From Firmicutes bacterium UBA2058 (GTDB lineage Bacteria; Bacillota; Clostridia; Tissierellales; Sedimentibacteraceae), in assembly GCA_002332905.1 (NCBI GenBank), contig DDAM01000052.1, forward strand, positions 18,694-82,693: a stretch of 64,000 nt of DNA, read 5' to 3'. Under the pieces are notes generated by a model. The model was not told the origin of the DNA. It searched no databases and saw only the letters and a program-made list of their open reading frames with translations. Position numbers and translations under genes: made by a program. Below, piece by piece: positions 34,330 through 43,043 of this stretch (positions are counted from its first letter, which is position 1; every line of letters begins with the position of its first letter).

Positions 34330-36369
34330 ATGGAAAATAATTTTGATTCAGTATTAGACATGTTCTTATATGAAGCCAATACTTTATTAGAGCAATTAGA
34401 CGAAATACTTTTAAAGGTTGAAGAAGATAGAGAATTTAATGCAGACTGTATTAATGAGATATTTAGAATAATGCATACAATTAAAGGTTCAGCTGCTATG
34501 ATGCAATTTAACAGCATTATGACAATATCTCATAGAATAGAGGACTTATTTTATTACATAAGAGAAAACGGGTTACAAAATCAATTTACGGAAGATTTAA
34601 TTAATCTAGTGTTTAAATGTACAGATTTTATTAAAAGTGAAATACTAAAAATTCAAGATGAAAATCCTTTAACAGAGAATATTATTGAGTATGAAATAGA
34701 AATAAAAGAATTGTTAGATATAGTGTCCGGAAAAAAAGAGTATATAAGAAAGGATAATGCATCTAATAAGCCGCAACCTTCTACAGATATAGTAGATATA
34801 GTAAATAATTCTGATAAAAGATACTTAGCTAGAGTTGATTTCGATGATGAATGTGGCATGGAAAACCTAAGAGCATTTATGATTGTAAATCATCTTAAAG
34901 ATATAACTACTAATTTTTCCTATGAACCAGAAGATATAGAAACAAACAAAGAAACAATTAAGGATATACTGCAAAACGGTTTTAGAATATATTTTGAAAA
35001 AGAACAAGATTTAAAGCTAGGAATTGATGTAATTAAAGATTCACTAAATGTAAAAAATTATACGGTGATTGAAAATGAGAGAAAAGATGAAAGTATAAAT
35101 TCAAATCAAGCAGGTAGAAGTGATACAACTACAACTGTACAATCAAATAATCAAACAAGTGATGCGTCAAATTCTACTAAACACAATAAACAAAGCTTAA
35201 TCAGCGTTAACTTATCTAAGTTAGACAAATTAGCAAATATTGTAGGAGAAATTGTAATCACAGAATCTATGGTTGTTTCAAATCCGGAGATTAAACATCT
35301 TAACCTAGATAGCTTTACAAAGGCTACAAGGCAGTTGAGAAAGCTTACTGATGAATTACAAGATGTTGTTATGTCATTAAGAATGGTACCAGTATCAGGT
35401 GTGTTCCAAAAAATGAAAAGAATTGTGCGTGATATGAGTAAAAACTTAAATAAAGATGTTGAACTTGTATTAGTTGGAGATGATATAGAAGTTGATAAAA
35501 CAATTGTTGATGGTATAGCAGATCCGCTTATGCATCTTGTAAGAAATTCAATGGACCATGGTATAGAGCCAAGTGATGAGAGAATCAAAAAAGGCAAAAA
35601 TCCAAAAGGTACTATAACACTTACAGCGTTAAATACTGGTGGTGAAATATTAATAACAGTAGAAGATGATGGTAAAGGATTAAATCCTGATTATATATTA
35701 TCAAAAGCTAAAGCTCGTAATTTACTTCAAAAACCTGAAACTGAGTATTCATTAAAAGAAATATTTTCATTCGTAATGTTACCAGGCTTTTCAACAAAAG
35801 AAGCCGTTACTGAATTCTCAGGACGTGGGGTAGGTATGGATGTTGTTAAGAAAAACATTGAAAATGTTGGTGGTAATGTAATTTTGGATAGTAAGGTTGA
35901 TAAAGGAACAACTATTACATTCAAGATACCTTTAACATTAGCTATAGTTGATGGTATGCAGGTAGTAGTAGGAGATACAGAGTTTATTATTCCGATCAAA
36001 AACATTCAGCAGTCTTTAAACGTTAATAAAAAAGATATAGTTAAAAATACTGATGGTAGCGAAGGCATTATGCTAAGAAATAAGTGTTACCCAGTTGTTA
36101 GACTACATGATTTATATGGAATTGATACTGAAATAAAAGAACTTGAAGAAGGTATATTGATACTTGTAGAAGCTGAAAATAAAGGATATGGATTATTTGC
36201 AGATAGATTATTAGGAGAACAGCAAGTAGTTGTAAAACCACTGCCTGTATTGTTAAATAAGTTTGACATAAAAAATGCTGGTATCGCAGGTTGTTCAATA
36301 CTTGGTGATGGCAGCATAAGCCTAATTCTTGATGTAATTAACATATACGAAAATACTATGGAGGATTAA
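34330..36369 (+). CDS. cheA: Chemotaxis histidine kinase CheA
   Basis: Central kinase of chemotaxis; phosphorylates CheY and CheB. The 679-residue product has an HPt domain with the phospho-His at about residue 49 (MHTIKGSAAMM), a CheY-binding P2 region, and a dimerisation domain near 285-350. The ATPase domain has its N box (HLVRNSMDHGIEP) and G boxes (VEDDGKGLNP, GRGVGMDVVKK). A C-terminal CheW-like domain follows. ATG 34330 follows GGGAGGAG. It is first in cheA-cheW-cheR-cheB-fliD. Confidence 0.96.
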   Translation: MENNFDSVLDMFLYEANTLLEQLDEILLKVEEDREFNADCINEIFRIMHTIKGSAAMMQFNSIMTISHRIEDLFYYIRENGLQNQFTEDLINLVFKCTDFIKSEILKIQDENPLTENIIEYEIEIKELLDIVSGKKEYIRKDNASNKPQPSTDIVDIVNNSDKRYLARVDFDDECGMENLRAFMIVNHLKDITTNFSYEPEDIETNKETIKDILQNGFRIYFEKEQDLKLGIDVIKDSLNVKNYTVIENERKDESINSNQAGRSDTTTTVQSNNQTSDASNSTKHNKQSLISVNLSKLDKLANIVGEIVITESMVVSNPEIKHLNLDSFTKATRQLRKLTDELQDVVMSLRMVPVSGVFQKMKRIVRDMSKNLNKDVELVLVGDDIEVDKTIVDGIADPLMHLVRNSMDHGIEPSDERIKKGKNPKGTITLTALNTGGEILITVEDDGKGLNPDYILSKAKARNLLQKPETEYSLKEIFSFVMLPGFSTKEAVTEFSGRGVGMDVVKKNIENVGGNVILDSKVDKGTTITFKIPLTLAIVDGMQVVVGDTEFIIPIKNIQQSLNVNKKDIVKNTDGSEGIMLRNKCYPVVRLHDLYGIDTEIKELEEGILILVEAENKGYGLFADRLLGEQQVVVKPLPVLLNKFDIKNAGIAGCSILGDGSISLILDVINIYENTMED

Positions 36370-36414
36370 GTGTGAAAAATGGCATTCACACTATGTGATG
36401 CCACTTCGTGGCAT
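36369..36414 (+). repeat. Intercistronic hairpins A-C before cheW
   Basis: A: AGTGTGAA (36369-36376) with TTCACACT (36385-36392), starting in the cheA stop codon. C: ATGCCAC (36398-36404) with GTGGCAT (36408-36414). AATTAGGAGG follows. Confidence 0.8.
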
Positions 36415-36429
36415 AATTAGGAGGATAAT

Positions 36430-36891
36430 ATGCAAGAAAATAATAATATAACAATTCAAAAAGATGTTGAAATAGAAAAGTACCTGTCATTTTACTCAGC
36501 TGATGTTGAATATGCAGTAAACATAAAATATGTAACAGATATTATAAAATTGTTACCGATAACTTTTTTGCCAAAGCTACCTAAGTATATTAAGGGTATA
36601 ATTAATTTAAGGGGTAAGATAGTTCCAGTAATTGACATGAGAATGAGATTTGGCAAGGAAAGCACTGAGTATACAGATGCAGCTTGTATTATCGTAATGG
36701 AGTACACTAATATTGTTGTTGGCATATTAGTTGATTCTGTTGCAGAGGTTACAGATATAAAAACATCTAGTATTATGGAACCACCAAAAAATAATAATAC
36801 TGAGCTAAATAGATTTGTTAGTGGTATTTCAAATCAAAATGGTAAAGTAAAGCTATTAATTAACAGCATGGAATTATTTGAAGTTGAATAG
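36430..36891 (+). CDS. cheW: Chemotaxis coupling protein CheW
   Basis: Adaptor that couples receptors to CheA. The 153-residue beta-rich product shows the conserved YIKGIINLRGKIVPVIDMRM block, typical of CheW, and ends with LLINSMELFEVE. TTAGGAGG precedes the ATG. The CheW-like end of CheA is separate, so both array partners are encoded side by side. Confidence 0.95.
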   Translation: MQENNNITIQKDVEIEKYLSFYSADVEYAVNIKYVTDIIKLLPITFLPKLPKYIKGIINLRGKIVPVIDMRMRFGKESTEYTDAACIIVMEYTNIVVGILVDSVAEVTDIKTSSIMEPPKNNNTELNRFVSGISNQNGKVKLLINSMELFEVE

Positions 36892-36921
36892 CATTATTAA
36901 CTATTAGGAGGCAACAGGCAT

Positions 36922-37734
36922 ATGATTCAGATAACAGATAGAGAATTTACTGAACTTGTTGAATTTATGCAAAAAAACTACGGTATAAATTTAATAAATA
37001 AAAGACAGTTAATTGAAGGTAGAATGTCTAATATTTTAGATAAAAAAGGCATGAAAACTTTCAGTGAATATATAGCATTAATCAAAAAAAATAATATGGA
37101 GGAAATAACAACTTTAATTAATAAGCTTACAACAAACCATACTTTCTTTTATAGAGAGGATAATCACTACAAGTTTCTTAAGGATGTTATTTTACCAGAA
37201 CAAGAAAAAAATAACAAGACAAAAATAATGAATATATGGAGTGCAGGCTGTTCTTCAGGAGAAGAACCTTACACTACTGCTATGTCTATAGATGATTACT
37301 TTGGTCTAAAAAAATCACAATGGAGTGCTAAAATATTAGCTACAGATATATCCCAAAATGTATTAAGCAAAGCAGCAGAAGCTACATATCAAGAGGATAG
37401 CATCAAAAATTTGCCCCCTACATGGAAAACAAAATACCTTAAAAAAATTGATGGCGGCAAATATCAGATTGTTCCTCAAATTAAAAACGAAGTGCAGTTC
37501 AAGATATTTAATTTAATGCAACCTATGCCTATAGCATATAAAAACAAATTTCACTTAATTTTTTGCAGAAATGTAATGATTTACTTTAATCAAAAAACAA
37601 AAAATGATTTGATAAATAGACTTTATGAGGTAATACAACCAGGTGGATATTTATTTATAGGGCATTCAGAAACTGTACAAAGAGATCAGTCTAATTTTAA
37701 ATATATTTGCCCGGCAATATATCAAAAGGTGTGA
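36922..37734 (+). CDS. cheR: Chemoreceptor methyltransferase CheR
   Basis: Adds methyl groups from S-adenosylmethionine to receptor glutamates. The 270-residue product has the helical N-terminal domain, then the methyltransferase fold with motif I (WSAGCSSGEEPYTTAM), and FCRNVMIYFNQKTK near residue 215. GGAGGCAAC precedes the ATG. cheB starts 4 bases after the stop, so the opposing enzymes are made together. Confidence 0.96.
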   Translation: MIQITDREFTELVEFMQKNYGINLINKRQLIEGRMSNILDKKGMKTFSEYIALIKKNNMEEITTLINKLTTNHTFFYREDNHYKFLKDVILPEQEKNNKTKIMNIWSAGCSSGEEPYTTAMSIDDYFGLKKSQWSAKILATDISQNVLSKAAEATYQEDSIKNLPPTWKTKYLKKIDGGKYQIVPQIKNEVQFKIFNLMQPMPIAYKNKFHLIFCRNVMIYFNQKTKNDLINRLYEVIQPGGYLFIGHSETVQRDQSNFKYICPAIYQKV

Positions 37735-37738
37735 TGCT

Positions 37739-38776
37739 ATGGATATGAGAAAAATAAAAGTACTTATTACAGATGACTCTTTATTATTTAGAAATATACT
37801 AAAGCAGGAGCTTTCTAAGGATTCACTCATAGAAATTGTTGGAACAGCAATAGATCCAATAGACTCACAGGAAAAAATTAACCAATTAAAGCCTGATATA
37901 GTTACACTGGATGTTGAAATGCCTAAAATGAATGGGATAACATTCCTGAAAAAATTAATGTTGGAAAATCCTACAAAAGTTGTATTAGTAAGCTCTCTGA
38001 ATATTAGCGTTTTCGATGCATTGGATGCAGGTGCTGTAGATTTTGTTAAAAAGCCTGATATGAGTATACAAAATGAACTAAATAGTTTTTTTCTTGAATT
38101 AAAATCTAAAATTAAAATAGCACATATAGCTAGATTAAGAACAAATATACCTATAAATATTGAAAAACTTCCAATTAGTAGTATTAAGTTAGAGACCTTA
38201 TCTACACAAAAAATAATTGCTATTGGTGCTTCAACTGGAGGAACAGAAGCTACTCTTGAAATATTAAAAAAACTACCCAAAGAGGTACCAGGAATTTTAG
38301 TAACACAGCATATGCCACCTGGATTTACAAAAATGTATGCTGATAGATTAAATAGAATTTGTCAGATGGAAGTAAGAGAAGCTGTAAATGGAGATAGACT
38401 TAATAATGGTTTAGCGCTTATAGCTCCAGGTGATAAACAAATGAGACTTGCAAAAGATGCTAAAGGATTTTTTGTTCGTTGCTTAGAAGGTGAAAAAGTA
38501 AGTGGACATTGCCCTTCTGTAGATGTTTTATTTGAATCAGTAGCAAAAGTTGCAGGAAAAAATTCTATAGGAATTATTTTAACAGGCATGGGTAAAGATG
38601 GTGCTAACGGTTTACTAAGTATGAGAAAAGAGGGTGCCTATACTATAGGACAAGATCAAGGTTCCTGTGTAGTATACGGGATGCCTAAGGTTGCTTTTGA
38701 AATTGGCGCAGTGCAAATTCAAAGTCCAATAGCTGATATAGCAGATGTTTTAATAAAACAGCTAAACAAAAAATAA
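37739..38776 (+). CDS. cheB: Chemotaxis methylesterase/deamidase CheB
   Basis: Removes receptor methyl groups when phosphorylated by CheA. The 345-residue product has a receiver domain (ITDDSLLFRN, VTLDVEMPKMNG, DFVKKPD). The catalytic domain shows the Ser region (IGASTGGTEATLEILKKL), the His region (VTQHMPPGFTKMYADR) and the Asp region (LTGMGKDGANGLL). ATG 37739 has AAAGGTG upstream; ATG 37745 is possible. The end overlaps a SigD-type promoter for fliD. Confidence 0.96.
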   Translation: MDMRKIKVLITDDSLLFRNILKQELSKDSLIEIVGTAIDPIDSQEKINQLKPDIVTLDVEMPKMNGITFLKKLMLENPTKVVLVSSLNISVFDALDAGAVDFVKKPDMSIQNELNSFFLELKSKIKIAHIARLRTNIPINIEKLPISSIKLETLSTQKIIAIGASTGGTEATLEILKKLPKEVPGILVTQHMPPGFTKMYADRLNRICQMEVREAVNGDRLNNGLALIAPGDKQMRLAKDAKGFFVRCLEGEKVSGHCPSVDVLFESVAKVAGKNSIGIILTGMGKDGANGLLSMRKEGAYTIGQDQGSCVVYGMPKVAFEIGAVQIQSPIADIADVLIKQLNKK

Positions 38777-38789
38777 TTTGTGACGATAT
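38763..38789 (+). promoter_or_regulatory. SigD (sigma-28) promoter for fliD
   Basis: TAAA (38763-38766), 15 bases, then GACGATAT (38782-38789): one mismatch to the consensus. It starts inside the end of cheB. A hairpin, ATCACC/GGTGAT (38814-38827), lies in the leader before the fliD ribosome site. Confidence 0.8.
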
Positions 38790-38856
38790 TATATATAAAT
38801 ATATAAGTGATTTATCACCACGGTGATTTATTGCAATTAGAAAGGAGTGTGTTACT

Positions 38857-41115
38857 ATGACATCAAGCACTACGTCAAGTATTTACGGTTCATCTGTAAC
38901 TTCAAAGGGTATTGGTGGACTTATGTCGGGTTTAGATACTGAAAGCTTAGTAGAACAAATGCTACAGTCTACTCAAATTAAAATAAATAGACAATTTCAA
39001 GCGCAGCAAAAATTAGCATATAAACAAGAATCATATAGAGAAGTTATATCAAAGTTTGTAAATTTTAGTGATAAATATCTTTCTTATGCATCTAAAACCA
39101 ATATATTTAGTAGTGACTTTTTTAAATCAACAAATTTTACCTCGTCAAATAGCAGTATAAATGTATCAGGTGATGCAACTGCAATAAAAAACTTTATGAT
39201 AAATAAAGTTAATTCGGTTGCAACTAATTCAAGATTTACTTCTACTAATCGGGTATCTGATACTGTTTTTGAATCTGGAGCTATTACATCAACAAAAGAT
39301 GTATCAACTTTGGCAGGTCAATCTATGACTATACAATATGGTTCTAATTTATATACCTTAACTATTGGAGAAAATCTTGATCCATATGCTAACTTAGATG
39401 CAGTTGTATCAGAATTGAATAATCAAGTTAGCAAGGTAGATGCATTAAAGAATGCAGATGGAAGCTATAAGATAGAGTTTATAAATGATGGTGGAACTAT
39501 AGGAATAAAGAACAATGGTACTGGTGACATGAAGATTAACGCTCTTGGAAAAGGAATTGAAGAAGCATTAAAGCTAAAGGTTAGCCCAAAAGAGGGTGGT
39601 AGCACTGGTGCTGGAGATATTCTTAAAGCTGAGGAAGCAGCTACAGCAACATTTTTTAAAACTGAGAATTTGTCTGATATTTTAAAGGCGGGACAGATAA
39701 CTTTTGATTACAATAGTTCAAAAAAAACAATAAGATTTGATAATACAAATATATCAACAGCTGACGAATTGAAATCCTATCTACAAACTGAGTTAGATAA
39801 AGCATATGGTGTAGGAAAGATAACAGTATCCAAAACAGCTGAAGGTGGAGTTAGCTTTGATGCTGGATCAGGTAATAATTTGTTTGGTATATCTTCAATA
39901 GATAGAGATGTTAGCAGACATCTTGGCTTAACTTCTAGTACATACAATAGAATAAACAAAAATAAATCAATTACAGAAGCGGGGCTTAATCAAATAGTAA
40001 GTAAATCTGCTGATAATAAATATAAAATTAGTGTAAACAATATAATATTTGAATTCGACGAAGGCACTTCAATTAATGATATATTAAATAAAATAAACAA
40101 TGATGTTGATGCTGGAGTTAGAATAACGCATTCAGCAACAACAGATACCTTTACAGTTGTATCTGATGATACAGGAGCTCATACAAAGGTTAAAATTGAG
40201 GATGTTGATGGAAGTAATTTAGCGTCAGTTTTATTCGGAACTGCTGGTACTGATTATACAGTTACTAATGGTACAGATGCTAAGCTAGAAGTTACTATGA
40301 ATGGATCTACATCAGTAATTGAAAGAAGTACAAACACATTTAGTTTTGACGGAATTAATATTGAACTTTCAAATGCTTCGTTAAATGCTGAAAATGTAAC
40401 GTTTAATGTATCAAATAATACTGATTCGATAGTTGAAAATATGGCTAAATTTATCAATGACTACAATGAACTAGTAACATATTTAGATAATAAAATTATG
40501 GAAACACCAAATAAAGCATATGCACCATTAACCGATGCACAGAAAAAAGAAATGTCAGAAAGTCAAATAAAGGCTTGGGAAGAAAAAGCTAAAGCTGGTA
40601 TGTTATACTCTGACAGAACAATGTACAGCGCTCTTTATGATTTAAGAAACGCCATGACAGACGTTGTTAAAGGTGCAGGAGCTATGATACAAGACATCGG
40701 TATATCAGCAGTAAAAGGAGATTATTCCGGTAAGCTTATATTTGATGAAAACAAATTTAGAGAAGCATATGCTAATAACTCCGAAGCCATTGAAAAATTA
40801 TTTACTCAATCCGTAGAAAATGGTACAAAAGCTGAACAAGGAATAGCATATAAGCTTAAAAGCGCTATTGAAAGAAATGTTGGTACTAGAGGCGAAAAAG
40901 GTATATTAGTTGAATACTCAGGTACAAAAAATACTTCTACTGAAAAAGTAAATTATTTATCTGAGAGAATGGAAGAATATCAAGAGACAATAGACAAATT
41001 AAAGGTAAAAATGGAAGCGGAGAGAAAGAAATATTGGAGCAAATTCACTGCTTTAGAAAAAGCTTTAGCATCAATGAATAGTCAAAGTTCTTGGCTTTCA
41101 TCTCAATTTCAATAA
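38857..41115 (+). CDS. fliD: Flagellar filament cap protein FliD
   Basis: Caps the filament and guides flagellin folding. The 752-residue product has the conserved N-terminal part (GIGGLMSGLDTESLVEQML) and the C-terminal FliD_C region (SIVENMAKFINDYNELVTYL, DRTMYSALYDLRNAM), ending in a coiled coil. The long Ser/Thr/Asn-rich middle (about 100-500) makes it longer than many FliD proteins and includes repeat-like beta units. AAAGGAGTG precedes the ATG. Confidence 0.95.
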   Translation: MTSSTTSSIYGSSVTSKGIGGLMSGLDTESLVEQMLQSTQIKINRQFQAQQKLAYKQESYREVISKFVNFSDKYLSYASKTNIFSSDFFKSTNFTSSNSSINVSGDATAIKNFMINKVNSVATNSRFTSTNRVSDTVFESGAITSTKDVSTLAGQSMTIQYGSNLYTLTIGENLDPYANLDAVVSELNNQVSKVDALKNADGSYKIEFINDGGTIGIKNNGTGDMKINALGKGIEEALKLKVSPKEGGSTGAGDILKAEEAATATFFKTENLSDILKAGQITFDYNSSKKTIRFDNTNISTADELKSYLQTELDKAYGVGKITVSKTAEGGVSFDAGSGNNLFGISSIDRDVSRHLGLTSSTYNRINKNKSITEAGLNQIVSKSADNKYKISVNNIIFEFDEGTSINDILNKINNDVDAGVRITHSATTDTFTVVSDDTGAHTKVKIEDVDGSNLASVLFGTAGTDYTVTNGTDAKLEVTMNGSTSVIERSTNTFSFDGINIELSNASLNAENVTFNVSNNTDSIVENMAKFINDYNELVTYLDNKIMETPNKAYAPLTDAQKKEMSESQIKAWEEKAKAGMLYSDRTMYSALYDLRNAMTDVVKGAGAMIQDIGISAVKGDYSGKLIFDENKFREAYANNSEAIEKLFTQSVENGTKAEQGIAYKLKSAIERNVGTRGEKGILVEYSGTKNTSTEKVNYLSERMEEYQETIDKLKVKMEAERKKYWSKFTALEKALASMNSQSSWLSSQFQ

Positions 41116-41140
41116 AATTGTTTAAAAGCGGGGTAGAGCA

Positions 41141-41515
41141 ATGATAGATCCTTATAAAAATTATAAAAACATGTCTATTAATACTATGACAAAAGGAGAA
41201 CAGTTAGTTTTACTTTTTGATAAGGCTGTACAGAGAATGGTAGCTGCTAATGTTCTACTAGATGAGAATAAAATAAATGAAGCAGAAATACTTATTAACA
41301 AAACTGTAGATATATTTAATTATTTAATGGTTTGCTTAGACAGAGATTATGATATTTCTTCTGATTTGATGACTATGTATTCTTTTATTAATGGTGAGCT
41401 GCTAAAAGGAAAGATAAAAAAAGATAAATCTTATATAGAAGGTGTGCTACCTATAGTAAAAGAATTAAGAGATACATGGGCTGAAGCTGAAAAAATAGCA
41501 AGAATCAATAAATAA
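41141..41515 (+). CDS. fliS: Flagellin export chaperone FliS
   Basis: Cytoplasmic helical chaperone that binds the flagellin C-terminus. The 124-residue product has the family start (YKNYKNMSINTMTKGEQLVL) and the core LLFDKAVQRMVAANVLL. It lies 25 bases after fliD, as in most bacteria. A terminator-like hairpin follows before the next gene. Confidence 0.94.
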   Translation: MIDPYKNYKNMSINTMTKGEQLVLLFDKAVQRMVAANVLLDENKINEAEILINKTVDIFNYLMVCLDRDYDISSDLMTMYSFINGELLKGKIKKDKSYIEGVLPIVKELRDTWAEAEKIARINK

Positions 41516-41533
41516 TTAGCGATTAATATAATT

Positions 41534-41570
41534 AAAAAGCAAATTCTTATATGAGGAATTTGCTTTTTGT
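41534..41570 (+). terminator. Terminator or attenuator after fliS
   Basis: AAAAAGCAAATTC (41534-41546) pairs perfectly with GAATTTGCTTTTT (41556-41568); the T-run is part of the 3' arm. The next gene begins 24 bases later with its own ribosome site, so it may reduce rather than stop transcription. Confidence 0.75.
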
Positions 41571-41593
41571 TAAATATATAGGAGATGTAAAGT

Positions 41594-41989
41594 ATGGAAT
41601 TACTTAATAAAAAATTATCTCTTATGAAGGAGATATATACACTTACAAAAAGTCTAGAAACTGTTGCACTTAATGAAAACTATGAAGAGCTAGATGCGCT
41701 ATTAGATAAAAGGAAAAATCTTATGGATCAAGTCGATGATATTGATAAGAGAATTGAAAGTGGAAATTATAGTTTTAATAGTGACAAGGATTTTATTAAA
41801 AAAGAAATACAGGAGCAGCTAGCAAAAATAATGGAAATTGACAGTAAAACAAAATTGCTTTTATCAAAAAAAGAAAGAGAATTCAGAAGAAAATTCTCTG
41901 AGATAGACGTGAAGATTAAGACTGGTAATTATGATATGACAGAATCAGAAAAAAAACCAAAGGGTTATTATCTAAATACAAAAAGTTAA
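41594..41989 (+). CDS. FliT/FlgN-like flagellar chaperone
   Basis: A 131-residue, highly charged, helical protein (LLNKKLSLMKEIYTLTKSLE at the start; KRKNLMDQVDDIDKRIE in the middle). The position after fliD-fliS is that of FliT, the FliD chaperone. The sequence fits the FliT/FlgN type of short helical chaperone, but no diagnostic motif is present. GGAGATG precedes the ATG. The following fliC has its own promoter. Confidence 0.6.
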   Translation: MELLNKKLSLMKEIYTLTKSLETVALNENYEELDALLDKRKNLMDQVDDIDKRIESGNYSFNSDKDFIKKEIQEQLAKIMEIDSKTKLLLSKKEREFRRKFSEIDVKIKTGNYDMTESEKKPKGYYLNTKS

Positions 41990-42025
41990 ATACAAAAAAT
42001 ACTACATTTTTTTAAAAAAATTTAC

Positions 42026-42052
42026 TAAACTTTTTTATATATCGATCGATAT
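42026..42052 (+). promoter_or_regulatory. SigD (sigma-28) promoter for fliC
   Basis: TAAA (42026-42029), 15 bases, then ATCGATAT (42045-42052): two mismatches to GCCGATAT. It is the only such site before fliC and gives a leader of about 100 bases. Confidence 0.7.
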
Positions 42053-42085
42053 ATGTAATAAGCAAATAAAAATGCTAATATCTAC

Positions 42086-42153
42086 ACTGTAGGTACCACA
42101 GTATAGAGAGAAATATAAGGGAATGAATCCCAATTATAAAAATACATGGAGGT
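42086..42153 (+). promoter_or_regulatory. fliC leader with CsrA-like binding site
   Basis: ACATGGAGGT (42144-42153) fits the CsrA consensus ACANGGANGT and overlaps the fliC ribosome site. Upstream are a hairpin, ACTGT/ACAGT (near 42086-42104), and a small GGGA...TCCC hairpin near 42119-42131 with a second GGA. In Bacillus, CsrA with FliW controls flagellin in this way. csrA and fliW are not in the window. Confidence 0.55.
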
Positions 42154-42159
42154 ATTAAA

Positions 42160-42987
42160 ATGAGAATACAACATAATATTAGTGCATTAAACGCACACAG
42201 AAATTTAACATTTAACAATGCAGCAACTTCTAAAAACTTAGAGAAATTATCTTCTGGTTTTAGAATAAACAGAGCAGGTGATGACGCTGCTGGATTAGCT
42301 ATATCAGAAAAAATGAGAGGCCAAATAAGTGGCTTACAACAAGCTCAAAATAACGCTTCAGACGGAATTAACTTAATTCAAACAGCTGAAGGTGCATTAA
42401 ACGAAACTCACTCAATTCTACAAAGAATGAGAACATTAGCAGTTCAATCAGCAAATGGTACATATGATGATACTACTGATAGAAATAACTTACAAAAAGA
42501 AATGACAGCTTTACAAGATGAAATAACAAGAATTTCTACAACTACAAAATACAATGGTAAAGTATTATTAGGCGGAGCTTATTCAGCAGCTGGATCAATG
42601 TCATTCCAAATTGATTCAAATGCTAACACTATAGGTGTTACAATTGCAAACATGGATGCTGCTTCTTTAGGTGTGGCTGCTGCTTCAGTAAGTATTAGTT
42701 CTGAATCTAAAGCATCTGCTGCTATAGCTGCAATAGATACAGCTATAAACACAGTATCAGGACAAAGAGCTGACTTAGGAGCTGCTCAAAACAGATTAGA
42801 GCACACTATAACTAACTTGTCAGTAGCAGAAGAGAACTTAACAGCTTCTGAATCAAGAATAAGAGACGTTGACATGGCTAAAGAAATGATGGCATTCACT
42901 AAGAATAATATTCTTAACCAAGCTTCTCAAGCTATGCTTGCACAAGCTAATATGCAACCACAAGGCGTATTACAATTATTACAATAA
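42160..42987 (+). CDS. fliC: Flagellin
   Basis: Filament subunit. The 275-residue product has the conserved N-terminal D0/D1 (RIQHNISALNAHRNLTFNNA, SGFRINRAGDDAAGLAISEK) and C-terminal D1/D0 (ENLTASESRIRDVDMAKEMM, ending QGVLQLLQ). The variable middle is very short, so outer domains are absent. This is a minimal flagellin like those of other Clostridia. Ser/Thr-rich surface near residues 140-190 could carry sugars, given the glycosylation genes next to it. Confidence 0.97.
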   Translation: MRIQHNISALNAHRNLTFNNAATSKNLEKLSSGFRINRAGDDAAGLAISEKMRGQISGLQQAQNNASDGINLIQTAEGALNETHSILQRMRTLAVQSANGTYDDTTDRNNLQKEMTALQDEITRISTTTKYNGKVLLGGAYSAAGSMSFQIDSNANTIGVTIANMDAASLGVAAASVSISSESKASAAIAAIDTAINTVSGQRADLGAAQNRLEHTITNLSVAEENLTASESRIRDVDMAKEMMAFTKNNILNQASQAMLAQANMQPQGVLQLLQ

Positions 42988-43008
42988 TTTAATAATCCTT
43001 ATAAAAAT

Positions 43009-43036
43009 AAAAGAGCGAGGTACCTTCGCTCTTTTG
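43009..43036. terminator. Terminator after fliC
   Basis: AAAAGAGCGA and TCGCTCTTTT flank a GGTACC core at 43009-43036. The stem ends in a T-run on the plus strand and an A/T-rich flank on the minus strand. It stops fliC and may also end the convergent glycosyltransferase gene. Confidence 0.88.
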
Positions 43037-43043
43037 TTACGTT

